A DNA stretch of 20,741 nt from an uncultured Oscillospiraceae bacterium. Lineage in GTDB: Bacteria; Bacillota; Clostridia; Oscillospirales; Acutalibacteraceae. The notes under the pieces are model-generated. The model did not search any database. It had not been told where the DNA came from and was given only the letters and a program-made list of their open reading frames with translations. The translations under genes were made by a program, and so were the position numbers. The stretch lies in NCBI GenBank assembly GCA_900542575.1, contig UQOE01000031.1, positions 1 to 20,741 of the forward strand, written 5' to 3'. Shown here one piece after another: positions 13,195 through 20,716 of the stretch (positions are counted from its first letter, which is position 1; each line of letters begins with the position of its first letter).

Positions 13195-13203
13195 ATTATA
13201 GCA
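13195..13203 (-). promoter_or_regulatory. Extended -10 promoter of HPP-like gene
   Basis: TGCTATAAT on the minus strand (TG extension plus perfect -10) about 30 bp upstream of the GTG start; no good -35 box is seen. Confidence 0.5.
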
Positions 13204-13350
13204 TGGTATTCAAGTCCTAATGATCGGACTGTGTTTGAATCGATTACTGATATAGTTATATCAAAGGAGAAACCATTCATCCGAAAAGCATCTATCCCAA
13301 CTGTTCCCATCCTTTTTTCGGGAAAATAACCGTAGAGGAGAGTGCACAAT

Positions 13351-14046
13351 ATGTCGAACGAGAAAAGGGAATCGGCACTTATACAGAATACGGCTCCCGC
13401 ATCAAATCAGAATACCGAAAATGGAAACCGGAAATCAAAGATGAAAACCTGTACATCCTGCGGCAGAGAATATGCAAAAAAAAGCAAGCGTCTGTCCCTA
13501 TTGCGGGGCAAAAAAGAAGCCGCTTTACAGGCGCTGGTTGTTTTACCTCATCCTCCTGTTTGTCGCTGCAGCAGTTGTAATAGGAATTATCGCTGCTGTT
13601 GGAAGCTCGGAACCCAAAGAAGTAAAAGCAGCCAAACAAATGAGTAAATCCACCTTTCTTGCAGCCTGCAATGAATACAAGTACCGGGGCCTTCTCCGCA
13701 ATTCAGAATACTATTATGGTATGCCCATCAAGGTTCAGGTTCAGGTTCATATTAATCAGAATATCGACGGTTCTTCCTATCAGGCATTTGACCAGTCAGA
13801 TGAAGATCTTGCAATGCAGGCAGATGATATCCTTTGGGACATGGAGTCTGACCCGGCAGACTATTACAATGGTGGGGATTACATTTTATTCGATTATCGT
13901 GAAACTCCTAGTCCTAAAATAGTAGAAGGAGACATTATTACTGTTTATGGCATTTATCTTGGGAAACAAACTGTCAGTCATGTTATCGACGACTTCTCAG
14001 CTGTCCCCAATAAGCGGTTATCTATGCCACTGTCGACAATGAATGA
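13351..14046 (+). pseudogene. Zinc-ribbon membrane-anchored protein, frameshifted
   Basis: The N-terminal frame reads MSNEKRES... then MKTCTSCGREYAKK; the next frame reads ASVCPYCGAKKKPLYRRWLF, a membrane span (LILLFVAAAVVIGIIAAV) and an extracellular domain with DYYNGGDYILFDYRETPS and ITVYGIYLGKQTV. Joined, they give the common clostridial plan of a CxxC-CxxC zinc ribbon, one transmembrane helix and an outer domain. The join falls in a run of eight A (13476-13483), where seven would keep frame. Near 14013 a second shift (one base missing) is likely: the body frame would run through the terminator to 14101, while the adjacent frame gives VIYATVDNE and stops at 14046, just before the hairpin. 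Start 13351 has AGAGGAGAG upstream; MKTC at 13441 is an alternative. Confidence 0.65.
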
Positions 14047-14050
14047 AAAA

Positions 14051-14081
14051 GGCGACTGCTGCAAATCTTGCAGCAGTCGCC
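14051..14081. terminator. Bidirectional terminator between convergent genes
   Basis: A perfect 14-bp stem GGCGACTGCTGCAA / TTGCAGCAGTCGCC with a 3-base loop. On the minus strand it is followed by TTTTTC, serving the gene that ends at 14098; on the plus strand by TTTCTGTCTG. Confidence 0.85.
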
Positions 14082-14097
14082 TTTCTGTCTGTGTCAA

Positions 14098-15360
14098 TTA
14101 AAAAAGAAATACCGGAGTCTGATTGCAGGAGTCCGTCAGAAGCTCTCCGCCTGCATTAATGAGGAAGTCGAGACGCTGGTCATAAGGAAGCGGATCCGCA
14201 GTCTTCATAAACTGATCCTGGATAAGTTTTGGAGAGGCCAGCAGGACGGGAATATCCTCTCGAAAGGCAGAGGCCATCAGCTCTTTAAGTATACTGAGAA
14301 CCGTCGTACCCAGCCCATGACGGCGCCATTCTCCGGTGACATAGATATTATCTAAAATCATAAAAGAGTCATAGGGCTTGCGAAAACCGTATTTCTTGTA
14401 ATTTTCCAGATGATTTTCATAGGAAATACTGTCCAAAAACGGACGAATATCATCGTTTTCCTTTTCCATCTCATAAAACTGAGGCCCGAATTCTTTTGGA
14501 TGCAGGACTCGAATCTGTGCCTGAAATGCGGTACTGCGCTCTGTTTTGGAACCCTCGCCCCCACTGAAGCGGTTCAGTGGGATCTCAAATCCCCTCAGGG
14601 TACCATACTGGACCAATTTCCCAATGCGGCTTCCGCTGAAGTCTACACCGTCTTCAATAAGATCCGGTGACAGAAAATAAGGCGCACCTGGAAGATTCCC
14701 GAGACTTGGCATTAGAAGCAGCTGGGTATTCCGGTCTCGCATGAAATCATGGCAGCGGCGGAGAAAAGAATATTCTTTCCAGTTGAAGATGCCGACATTG
14801 TTCAGGACTTCTTCGCAGGGAACCTGTTCCAGGATGCGTTCCCGAAAATTCAGCTGGTAGTAGTGTCCACGGAAAAACAGGTAGTGGTAACGGCAGTTGC
14901 TGTAGAGCTGCGACTCAGAATAATAGCCGAACGCCATGCCGATATTGTTCTGGTCTGGATAATACATAAAGTATTGGGGGCTGTCAAACCCGGAATCCAG
15001 TTTGGAAATGACCCGAGGCGTATTGGCAATGAGGAATGCCTCCTGATAAGAGTACATCCCCTCTTCAAAATAACAGGGAATATGTTCGGTTTCAATTTCC
15101 AGATAGGAGTCCTCATGACGCTTTCCGGAAGCGTCGTATTCATACATACGGGCCAGAGTCTGTCCGGATTTCGTCTGTGAATCCAGTCCCCAATAAGAAC
15201 CGATCGTAACAAAGCTGATGCCGTGAATGGAGCGGCACATGTGCATTGGAAAATTTGTAACGCAGGTATAGACTTTACAGCCAGTTACTGCTTTGACAAA
15301 GGCAGAAGATACTTTGACCTCCTCCTGCTTCCCTTCTCGGAAGGTGTAGAAATCTGCCAT
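14098..15360 (-). CDS. Protein of unknown function with GNAT-like C-terminus
   Basis: Predicted 420 residues starting MADFYTFREGKQEEV, no signal peptide or membrane span, so cytoplasmic. I do not recognise the first 300 residues, which are rich in aromatic residues (for example YSNCRYHYLFFRGHYYQLNF) and in Cys early on. Near residues 340-375, SFMILDNIYVTGEWRRHGLG followed by TTVLSILKELM resembles the core of GNAT acetyltransferases (beta strand, then R/Q-x-x-G-x-G/A acetyl-CoA loop, then helix). A role as an acetyltransferase is therefore possible but unproven. The ATG at 15360 is preceded by AAGGGGTCCAGATCT; an in-frame ATG at 15405 has no such site. It is a single-gene unit bounded by a terminator on one side and a divergent gene on the other. 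Confidence 0.6.
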   Translation of the reverse strand: MADFYTFREGKQEEVKVSSAFVKAVTGCKVYTCVTNFPMHMCRSIHGISFVTIGSYWGLDSQTKSGQTLARMYEYDASGKRHEDSYLEIETEHIPCYFEEGMYSYQEAFLIANTPRVISKLDSGFDSPQYFMYYPDQNNIGMAFGYYSESQLYSNCRYHYLFFRGHYYQLNFRERILEQVPCEEVLNNVGIFNWKEYSFLRRCHDFMRDRNTQLLLMPSLGNLPGAPYFLSPDLIEDGVDFSGSRIGKLVQYGTLRGFEIPLNRFSGGEGSKTERSTAFQAQIRVLHPKEFGPQFYEMEKENDDIRPFLDSISYENHLENYKKYGFRKPYDSFMILDNIYVTGEWRRHGLGTTVLSILKELMASAFREDIPVLLASPKLIQDQFMKTADPLPYDQRLDFLINAGGELLTDSCNQTPVFLF

Positions 15361-15417
15361 AGATCTGGACCCCTTCTCATCAGAAATGCACCGACAACAT
15401 CTCATTCACTCTGTCTA

Positions 15418-15423
15418 ATTATA
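15418..15423 (-). promoter_or_regulatory. -10 box candidate for the 14098-15360 gene
   Basis: TATAAT on the minus strand about 58 bp upstream of the start codon at 15360; no clear -35 box. Confidence 0.3.
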
Positions 15424-15565
15424 AGAGTGTGAAGCCCTCAAAAAGGATCACCAAATTTGTGATATATTTCAGATTTGCCTGAATTTGTTAAGAAACTTCG
15501 AGATGTACGCACATTTTCTTTGAATTTTAAAAACCTTTTTAAAAAAACAGTGCATCTAGTTAGCG

Positions 15566-15571
15566 TATAAA
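15566..15571 (+). promoter_or_regulatory. -10 box candidate for the C39-like peptidase gene
   Basis: TATAAA with very A/T-rich DNA upstream, including the inverted repeat TTTTAAAAACCTTTTTAAAA at 15525-15544, which may act as an UP-type element. There is no standard -35 box. It lies 34 bp upstream of the start at 15605. Confidence 0.35.
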
Positions 15572-15604
15572 GCAAACAACATATACACAAGGGGGACCAG
15601 TTTA

Positions 15605-16897
15605 ATGTATAGGAAAAGAAAGCGAATCGTCCGAAAATGGATCCATATTCTGCTCAGCGTCTTTATGGTACTGTCAATCCTCACCGGCACTGCTGCAGCC
15701 GTATCTGCTGCACCGCAGAAGACTGCACCGGATGGGGTCGTACTCGTAAATCATTTATTTGCTTCGAAAACAACCATAGATGCAAACGGGTATGCCTATG
15801 ATTTTACCGGCCTTATTCAGCAGGATGGAACCTGGTATTACATCACAGATGGAAGTTGGGACAGCACCTATAATGGTGTCTATCAGAACCCCAATGGGGA
15901 AAAGGACTATATTCGGGACGGCGTCTGGGACAGCTACTATAACGGGATTGGAACGGACAAATCCTCCCACTCCTATGTTGTTCAGAACGGAGTCGTGGAT
16001 ACTTCCATCAATGGCTATGCGAATCTGAATGGAACCTGGTATAAGGTAAAGAATGGAGAGGCAACTGGAACTGCAACCGGAATTATTAAAACCAGCTCCG
16101 GAAAACGGATTGTCGTCAATAACGGCCGCCAGGACAGCTCCTACACCGGAATGATAGACAGCGGAAACAGCACCTATTATATTCAGAACGGCACGATATC
16201 GGACAATTCCGGTACCTATTCCATCAAGCAGGGGCCGCGTGCTGGAAACTATACCCTGTCTCACGGCAAGGTTGTTGCTGTCAAACTCAATGTTCCGAGA
16301 GTCAATCAGAAACCCAGCTATCCCACCGGATGTGAGGCAGCCTCCTCCGCTTCTCTGCTCCAGTATTACGGATATCCCGTTACCGTCAGTGAAATGGTTC
16401 GCACCATCCCGCGACAGGATGTCATAACCGTTAACGGGACACGTTATGGCCCCAGCATCTATCAGAAGTTTGCAGGAAATCCGCGTCATGGATACACTTC
16501 TGCTTCACCAGGATACGGCGCATTTGCACCGGTTGTCACCAAAGCCATGAACCAGGCAATTACAAATCATGGCGGAACTAAAAAAGCAAAAAACATTACC
16601 GGTGCATCCACGGCACAGCTTTACCAGAATCTGCGGCACGGAAAGCCGATGCTGGTCTGGGCGACCTATAATATGAACAATCCCAAAACCAGAAACAGCT
16701 GGTATTACAAAGGGTCAGATGGAAAATGGCATTATTTCTCCTATCCCCGTGGAACCCACGTCATGGTCCTGCGCGGATATGATGCAAATCATATTTATGT
16801 CATGGATCCATACGGAGCCACATATAAGACCTTCTCCCGCTCATCCTTCTCCAGTCATTACAGACTGCTCGGCTGTCAGGCAATTGAAATTGACTGA
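15605..16897 (+). CDS. Secreted C39-like cysteine peptidase with repeat domain
   Basis: Predicted 430 residues. A signal peptide (basic start, then IHILLSVFMVLSILTGTAAA, cleavage near VSAA at 33-36) is followed by a repeat region (residues 65-215). Units such as DGTWYYITDGSWDSTYNG, RDGVWDSYYNG and NGTWYKVKNG resemble aromatic cell-wall or glycan-binding repeats. The C-terminal domain (residues 228-430) is a peptidase_C39_2-type fold: VPRVNQKPSYPTGCEAAS (Cys243), RGTHVMVLRGYD (His385) and YVMDPYG (Asp401) form the papain-like triad. AGGGGGACCAGTTTA precedes the ATG. It is a single-gene unit with a strong terminator. It is probably exported to the cell surface to cleave peptides or peptidoglycan stems; the substrate is unknown. 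Confidence 0.85.
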   Translation: MYRKRKRIVRKWIHILLSVFMVLSILTGTAAAVSAAPQKTAPDGVVLVNHLFASKTTIDANGYAYDFTGLIQQDGTWYYITDGSWDSTYNGVYQNPNGEKDYIRDGVWDSYYNGIGTDKSSHSYVVQNGVVDTSINGYANLNGTWYKVKNGEATGTATGIIKTSSGKRIVVNNGRQDSSYTGMIDSGNSTYYIQNGTISDNSGTYSIKQGPRAGNYTLSHGKVVAVKLNVPRVNQKPSYPTGCEAASSASLLQYYGYPVTVSEMVRTIPRQDVITVNGTRYGPSIYQKFAGNPRHGYTSASPGYGAFAPVVTKAMNQAITNHGGTKKAKNITGASTAQLYQNLRHGKPMLVWATYNMNNPKTRNSWYYKGSDGKWHYFSYPRGTHVMVLRGYDANHIYVMDPYGATYKTFSRSSFSSHYRLLGCQAIEID

Positions 16898-16906
16898 ATG
16901 AACCAG

Positions 16907-16945
16907 AACGACGATCTGCTGAATTATGGCAGATCGTCGTTTTTC
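16907..16945 (+). terminator. Intrinsic terminator of C39-like peptidase gene
   Basis: A perfect 13-bp stem AACGACGATCTGC / GCAGATCGTCGTT with a 9-base loop followed by TTTT. It lies between convergent genes and may also serve the minus-strand gene ending at 16951. Confidence 0.85.
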
Positions 16946-16950
16946 ATTAT

Positions 16951-18114
16951 TCATCCGGCACAGGCCTCGAAAATTCGAACCACATCTTCCGCATTCAGAT
17001 GGACATAGGCTCCGGTAGAAATACGGCTGGTTCGGACCGCTTCTTCCGCCATTTCACGGAATTTCTCGCGGTCGATTCCGACCTCTTTCAGAGTAGACGG
17101 CATGCCGATTTTTTTCAGGAAATCCGCAGTTGTGTCAATTCCGGCATTGGCGGCCTTGTACGGATCCTCCTCCTCGATTCCCCATACGTTTTTCGCATAC
17201 ATGGCGAATCGATCTACGGTATCATCGTTCAGGACATAGCGCATCCAGGGCGGAGTGATGATGGCGAGTCCGACTCCATGCGTAATATCGTAGTATGCGG
17301 AGAGCTCATGCTCGATCGGATGACAGGACCACGAACCGCCTTTGCCTGCCGAGAGAATATGGTTGAGTCCCAACGTGCTGGACCACATCAGGTTGGAGCG
17401 CGCCTCGTAATTCTCCGGATCTTTCAGGGCTACGGGACAGTATTTGATGCAGGTCTTGATAACGCTTTCACAGACTCGGTCGGAAAGATAGGCACCGTCG
17501 TTCGGCTGGAAGTACTGCTCGAAGACATGGGATAAGATATCGGCTGTACCGGCGGCCGTCTGACGGGCCGGGAGCGTGTAGAGATAGGTCGGGTCCAGAA
17601 TGGAGAATTTCGGGACGATAGCATTACTGTCAATCTCAAGCTTTTCGTTCGTCTCTTCGTTTGAGATGACGGCACAGTTGTTGGACTCGGAGCCGGTCGC
17701 ATTGATGGTAAGCACTACAGCAATGGGAAGTGCTTCGGTTACTTTGCTATTGTCCAGGACGAGATCCCAAGGATCGCCGTCATAAAAGGTTCCGCAGGCG
17801 ATGGCTTTGGATGCGTCAATGCAGGAACCGCCGCCGACGGCGAGGACAAGGTCGATTTTCTGAGTTCTGCAGATTTCTACACCTCTGCGAACCGCAGAGA
17901 TTTTAGGGTTCGGGGTGATGCCTGGCAGTTCTTCGACATGAAAGTCCTTCAGCTGATTTCTGATTTTGTCATACAGTCCGGTGCGTTTGATGCTTCCTCC
18001 GCCATAGACCATCAGAATATTTTTTCCGAATTTGGCCAGTTCCGAGGGCAGACAGGAAATCTGATCTTTCCCGAAATGGATATCCGTAGGGATATGAAGA
18101 TTAAAGTTATTCAT
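16951..18114 (-). CDS. Iron-containing alcohol dehydrogenase
   Basis: Predicted 387 residues, the normal length for the family. Starts MNNFNLHIPTDIHFGKDQIS, as in butanol-dehydrogenase-like members. LAVGGGSCIDASKAIACG is the NAD(P)-binding motif. The metal-binding residues are seen in DILSHVFEQYF, IEHELSAYYDITHG and nearby His/Asp positions. It reduces aldehydes to alcohols (or the reverse) with NAD(P)H. GGAGGCATCT precedes the ATG at 18114, 12 bases after the stop of the OCD-family gene, so both share one transcript. An in-frame TTG at 18126 is less likely. Pairing with the OCD-family protein suggests handling of an aldehyde arising from amine or amino-acid breakdown (inference). Confidence 0.9.
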   Translation of the reverse strand: MNNFNLHIPTDIHFGKDQISCLPSELAKFGKNILMVYGGGSIKRTGLYDKIRNQLKDFHVEELPGITPNPKISAVRRGVEICRTQKIDLVLAVGGGSCIDASKAIACGTFYDGDPWDLVLDNSKVTEALPIAVVLTINATGSESNNCAVISNEETNEKLEIDSNAIVPKFSILDPTYLYTLPARQTAAGTADILSHVFEQYFQPNDGAYLSDRVCESVIKTCIKYCPVALKDPENYEARSNLMWSSTLGLNHILSAGKGGSWSCHPIEHELSAYYDITHGVGLAIITPPWMRYVLNDDTVDRFAMYAKNVWGIEEEDPYKAANAGIDTTADFLKKIGMPSTLKEVGIDREKFREMAEEAVRTSRISTGAYVHLNAEDVVRIFEACAG

Positions 18115-18126
18115 AGATGCCTCCAA

Positions 18127-19275
18127 TTATTTCAGGAACGGCTCATCCCACAGCTTCAATGTGGTACCGAGTCCCTTCTCTTTTGCAGATTCATAACAGT
18201 CGTAACCCCAGGCCAGATCTTCAATGGGCATTCCGCCTATAGAGCACATGACAATTTCGTCATCGGAAGTACGACCCTCCGAGAGCCCGTTAACGATGTC
18301 GCTGAGATTCAGAACGTCTTCCCGGGCAATTTTCCCTTCCCGGACCAGATGGACAAAATGCATTCCCATAATGCACCACTCCCGTTTATTTCCGAAATCG
18401 TCCACCGGACCGCGGGCAATGAAATTGCTCAGATATTTCTCATACATACCATAGTTGTCCACAACCATTTTCATTCCGATCAGTTTGTCAAACTGACGGA
18501 CGAAAAACGTACTCAGTGAGAAAATGGTGGAACCCTTCTGAAACCAGGAGGGATCAATCTCTTCCATGTCCTGCTTTGTAACAGAGACCGCTTCGCTGAC
18601 TACGTCGGCGTCTCTGCAGGCTTCCTCCAGCGAGTCGCAGGCAATGATCTCCTTAACCTGCGGATATCTCTCCCGAATAAATTTTGTCATGCTCTGTACC
18701 GAACGGCTGTTCCTGAAACTTCCGCGGAGCTTGATGGTATCAATTCCCGGCAGAGCTTCCATGTAGCAGAACAGGGCGCACTTGTTGATGGCACCAGGAC
18801 CGATCAGAGACAGCACTTTGGAATCTTTACGGGCCAGATAGGTGGCGGCCATGCCAGGCATGGCGCCGGTGCGCATAGCACTCTCCAGATTTGCCTGCAT
18901 GTAGCAGATTGGAGCACCTGTGTCGACATCGTTGAGTGTGACCATGAGAATAGAGCGCGGAAGGCCTTTCCTTAAATTGTGGTTGTTGGAGCCGTAAAAT
19001 TTCTGACCAGCAATGTGATACCGGCCGCCCAGGTAGGCCGGCATGGCGTTGAAGCGGCGGTCCGGACCGTCGTCCAGCGGGAAGCCGGGAATATCGGATT
19101 TCCCGGGGAAATTGACCTGGAGACCATGTTCATCCCCGCGCGGACCTCCCAGCAGAAAATCGTGCTTTCCAAACAGGCTTATTGTGTCACGCATGGCATC
19201 CATACAGCGGGCAGCATCCATTACGCCGGCCTGAATCATGTCTTCTTCGCTCAAATACAAAAATTCCATTGCCAT
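18127..19275 (-). CDS. Ornithine cyclodeaminase/mu-crystallin family protein ('tyramine oxidase subunit B' type)
   Basis: Predicted 382 residues. The fold is that of the OCD/mu-crystallin family: MEFLYLSEEDMIQAGVMDAARC at the N-terminus, FNAMPAYLGG, then a Rossmann nucleotide-binding turn IGPGAINKCAL in the middle, and DADVVSEAVSVTK. The ending DDEIVMCSIGGMPIEDLAWGYDCYE and long insertions match the larger subgroup often labelled tyramine oxidase subunit B. That name comes from automated annotation and I cannot confirm the reaction. Ribosome binding site GGAGGACAGAAG. It is first in a two-gene operon with the Fe-alcohol dehydrogenase. The leader contains a complete terminator hairpin between its promoter and start, suggesting control by attenuation. 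Confidence 0.8.
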   Translation of the reverse strand: MAMEFLYLSEEDMIQAGVMDAARCMDAMRDTISLFGKHDFLLGGPRGDEHGLQVNFPGKSDIPGFPLDDGPDRRFNAMPAYLGGRYHIAGQKFYGSNNHNLRKGLPRSILMVTLNDVDTGAPICYMQANLESAMRTGAMPGMAATYLARKDSKVLSLIGPGAINKCALFCYMEALPGIDTIKLRGSFRNSRSVQSMTKFIRERYPQVKEIIACDSLEEACRDADVVSEAVSVTKQDMEEIDPSWFQKGSTIFSLSTFFVRQFDKLIGMKMVVDNYGMYEKYLSNFIARGPVDDFGNKREWCIMGMHFVHLVREGKIAREDVLNLSDIVNGLSEGRTSDDEIVMCSIGGMPIEDLAWGYDCYESAKEKGLGTTLKLWDEPFLK

Positions 19276-19295
19276 CTTCTGTCCTCCACATTACA

Positions 19296-19330
19296 CAAAA
19301 AGGGTGCTGTCCGAAAACGGACAGCACCCT
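19296..19330 (-). terminator. Leader terminator, candidate attenuator of OCD/ADH operon
   Basis: A perfect 13-bp stem (AGGGTGCTGTCCG / CGGACAGCACCCT, loop TTTT) is followed by TTTTG on the minus strand. It lies about 25 bases downstream of the expected transcription start of the promoter at 19361-19389 and 21 bases upstream of the start codon at 19275. Confidence 0.75.
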
Positions 19331-19360
19331 TGCTGACATATCATAATTTATTACTAGCTC

Positions 19361-19389
19361 ATTATACGCTTGGCTCGTATGAAAAGCAA
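19361..19389 (-). promoter_or_regulatory. Promoter of OCD/ADH operon
   Basis: TTGCTT (19389-19384), 17-base spacer, TATAAT (19366-19361) on the minus strand, located after the stop of the transglutaminase-like gene (19399) and before the leader hairpin. Confidence 0.75.
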
Positions 19390-19398
19390 GATTTGAAA

Positions 19399-20556
19399 TT
19401 ACTTCTGCAGGAAAATGATGACGACATTCTGTGATGTCGAGGTATCCCAGCTGACTGAGCTGTCGCTGGCTTTATTCGCAGCAGTCTGGTTAGCCGTTTT
19501 CACGTAATCCAGAATACCGAAATTGGGGCCGAGAGCATTCAGCGCCTTGTCTGCTTCTGCTTTGCTGCCAAACTGCAGCGCTACATTGTAATCGTTCTTG
19601 TCAAGGTCTTTCTTGACAATATCGGCCAGGGACTTTTTGGCGTCCTCATAGGTCTTGAAATAGAGACCATTCTTCTTGAAAAAGTTGGCATCGTCATTTG
19701 TGCAGGTGGACCACTCAGATGCGTTATTCGGGACATGGTCGGAAGCCATCTGGTCTTTTGTACGGTTGAAATAACGGTGGGAGACAAAATAGCCGGAATG
19801 CTGCTGACCGACTGCATCGTCCCAGGTAGCATCCAGAACATAGTCTTTGCCGTCAAGACGGACGATATTCCACATATGAGTCTCAGAAGATCCATTTGCA
19901 TGGTAAGCCTTACCCTCGATGACGCGGCATTTTACACCGAGCTGAGAGAGAAGGTATTCCATGGCGAAAGAATAGCCTTCGCAGTTGCCGACGTGGTTGA
20001 TGAGGGAATTGTAGATGCCGGGCTCATTGAGCTGATACGTCGTCTGATCAACCAGCTTGTCGTGGACATAGAGCTCTTTCTCATAGTCTGAACCGTTCTT
20101 CGGTGCATTGGCCAGGAACTGATCAGCAGCGGCTTTTACCTGGCTCTCTGTGCCTTTGAAGCTGTTGTAAGTGGGAATGAAATACATTTCATCGTCAGTA
20201 CCGTTCCAGTGAGCAGCGCGGTCTGCATAATAGTACTCGGGATGTTCCGCAAAGACAGCTTTGAAGACCTTTGTGCGGGACGCAGGCTCGAGAACCGGGA
20301 CAGAAATTTTGGTCTCCTCTTTGCTAAGACCATTGCAGATCTTATTATAGGCCTGCTTCTCTTTGCTGTTCAGCTGAGAAGAATAGTAATTCCAATAGTT
20401 GCCGGACGGTGCGGAGGTCTGGGAACCGATGGACGGGAGCTTGGAACTGCCGCCGAAGAGATCCGAAATACCGCGGGCACTGACTGCCATTGCGCTGGTC
20501 GCTGCAATGGTCAGGGATGCGAGAAGCGCAACCGCTTTTTTTGCAATTTGGTTCAT
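19399..20556 (-). CDS. Secreted transglutaminase-like protein
   Basis: Predicted 385 residues starting MNQIAKKAVALLASLTIAAT, a signal peptide with likely cleavage after AMAVSA (about residue 27). A low-complexity Ser/Gly linker follows, then a transglutaminase-like core. The triad is Cys192 in HVGNCEGYSFAMEYLL, His227 in SSETHMWNIV and Asp242 in YVLDATWDDA. The preceding FKAVFAEHPEYYYAD and YEKELYVHDKLVDQTTY segments are usual in clostridial cell-surface members, which may act as proteases or cross-link or cleave cell-wall peptides. The last 100 residues are not recognised. AAAGGAGAGTTGCAAGC precedes the ATG at 20556; the in-frame extension to 20697 has no ribosome binding site. No terminator appears before the next operon's promoter, so transcription may run into the leader hairpin at 19296-19330. 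Confidence 0.82.
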   Translation of the reverse strand: MNQIAKKAVALLASLTIAATSAMAVSARGISDLFGGSSKLPSIGSQTSAPSGNYWNYYSSQLNSKEKQAYNKICNGLSKEETKISVPVLEPASRTKVFKAVFAEHPEYYYADRAAHWNGTDDEMYFIPTYNSFKGTESQVKAAADQFLANAPKNGSDYEKELYVHDKLVDQTTYQLNEPGIYNSLINHVGNCEGYSFAMEYLLSQLGVKCRVIEGKAYHANGSSETHMWNIVRLDGKDYVLDATWDDAVGQQHSGYFVSHRYFNRTKDQMASDHVPNNASEWSTCTNDDANFFKKNGLYFKTYEDAKKSLADIVKKDLDKNDYNVALQFGSKAEADKALNALGPNFGILDYVKTANQTAANKASDSSVSWDTSTSQNVVIIFLQK

Positions 20557-20686
20557 GCTTGCAACTCTCCTTTGTTTTTCCTTAAGCAAATTCGTTGTGT
20601 GCACAAAGAAATGATTTCTCATTTTTTGTACATCTATTAAGACTAAGAGAGCTGCTAAATGGTTCATTCTATTTACAAAATTAAAT

Positions 20687-20716
20687 AAAAAAACCATCCA
20701 CGCGTCAAACGCGTGG
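20687..20716 (-). terminator. Hairpin at right edge: terminator or IS-end hairpin
   Basis: CCACGCGT-CAA-ACGCGTGG (20698-20716) is a perfect 8-bp stem. On the minus strand it is followed by ATGG and seven T, so it can terminate a gene lying beyond the window. A second small hairpin (GGGC-AAA-GCCC, 20729-20739) lies beside it, and paired hairpins of this type are also seen at IS200/IS605 ends. The 130 bp between here and the transglutaminase-like start show no clear promoter. Confidence 0.55.

Noticed and set aside
13287..13560. Plus-strand frame reading TVEESAQYVEREKGIGTYTE and on through the zinc-ribbon start
   Set aside because: It looks protein-like at first, but it lacks a start codon, conflicts with the clear CxxC zinc-ribbon frame and degrades after the A8 run.
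15755..16489. 244-residue minus-strand frame
   Set aside because: Antisense to the C39-like peptidase, with repetitive composition mirroring the coding repeats and no start signals.
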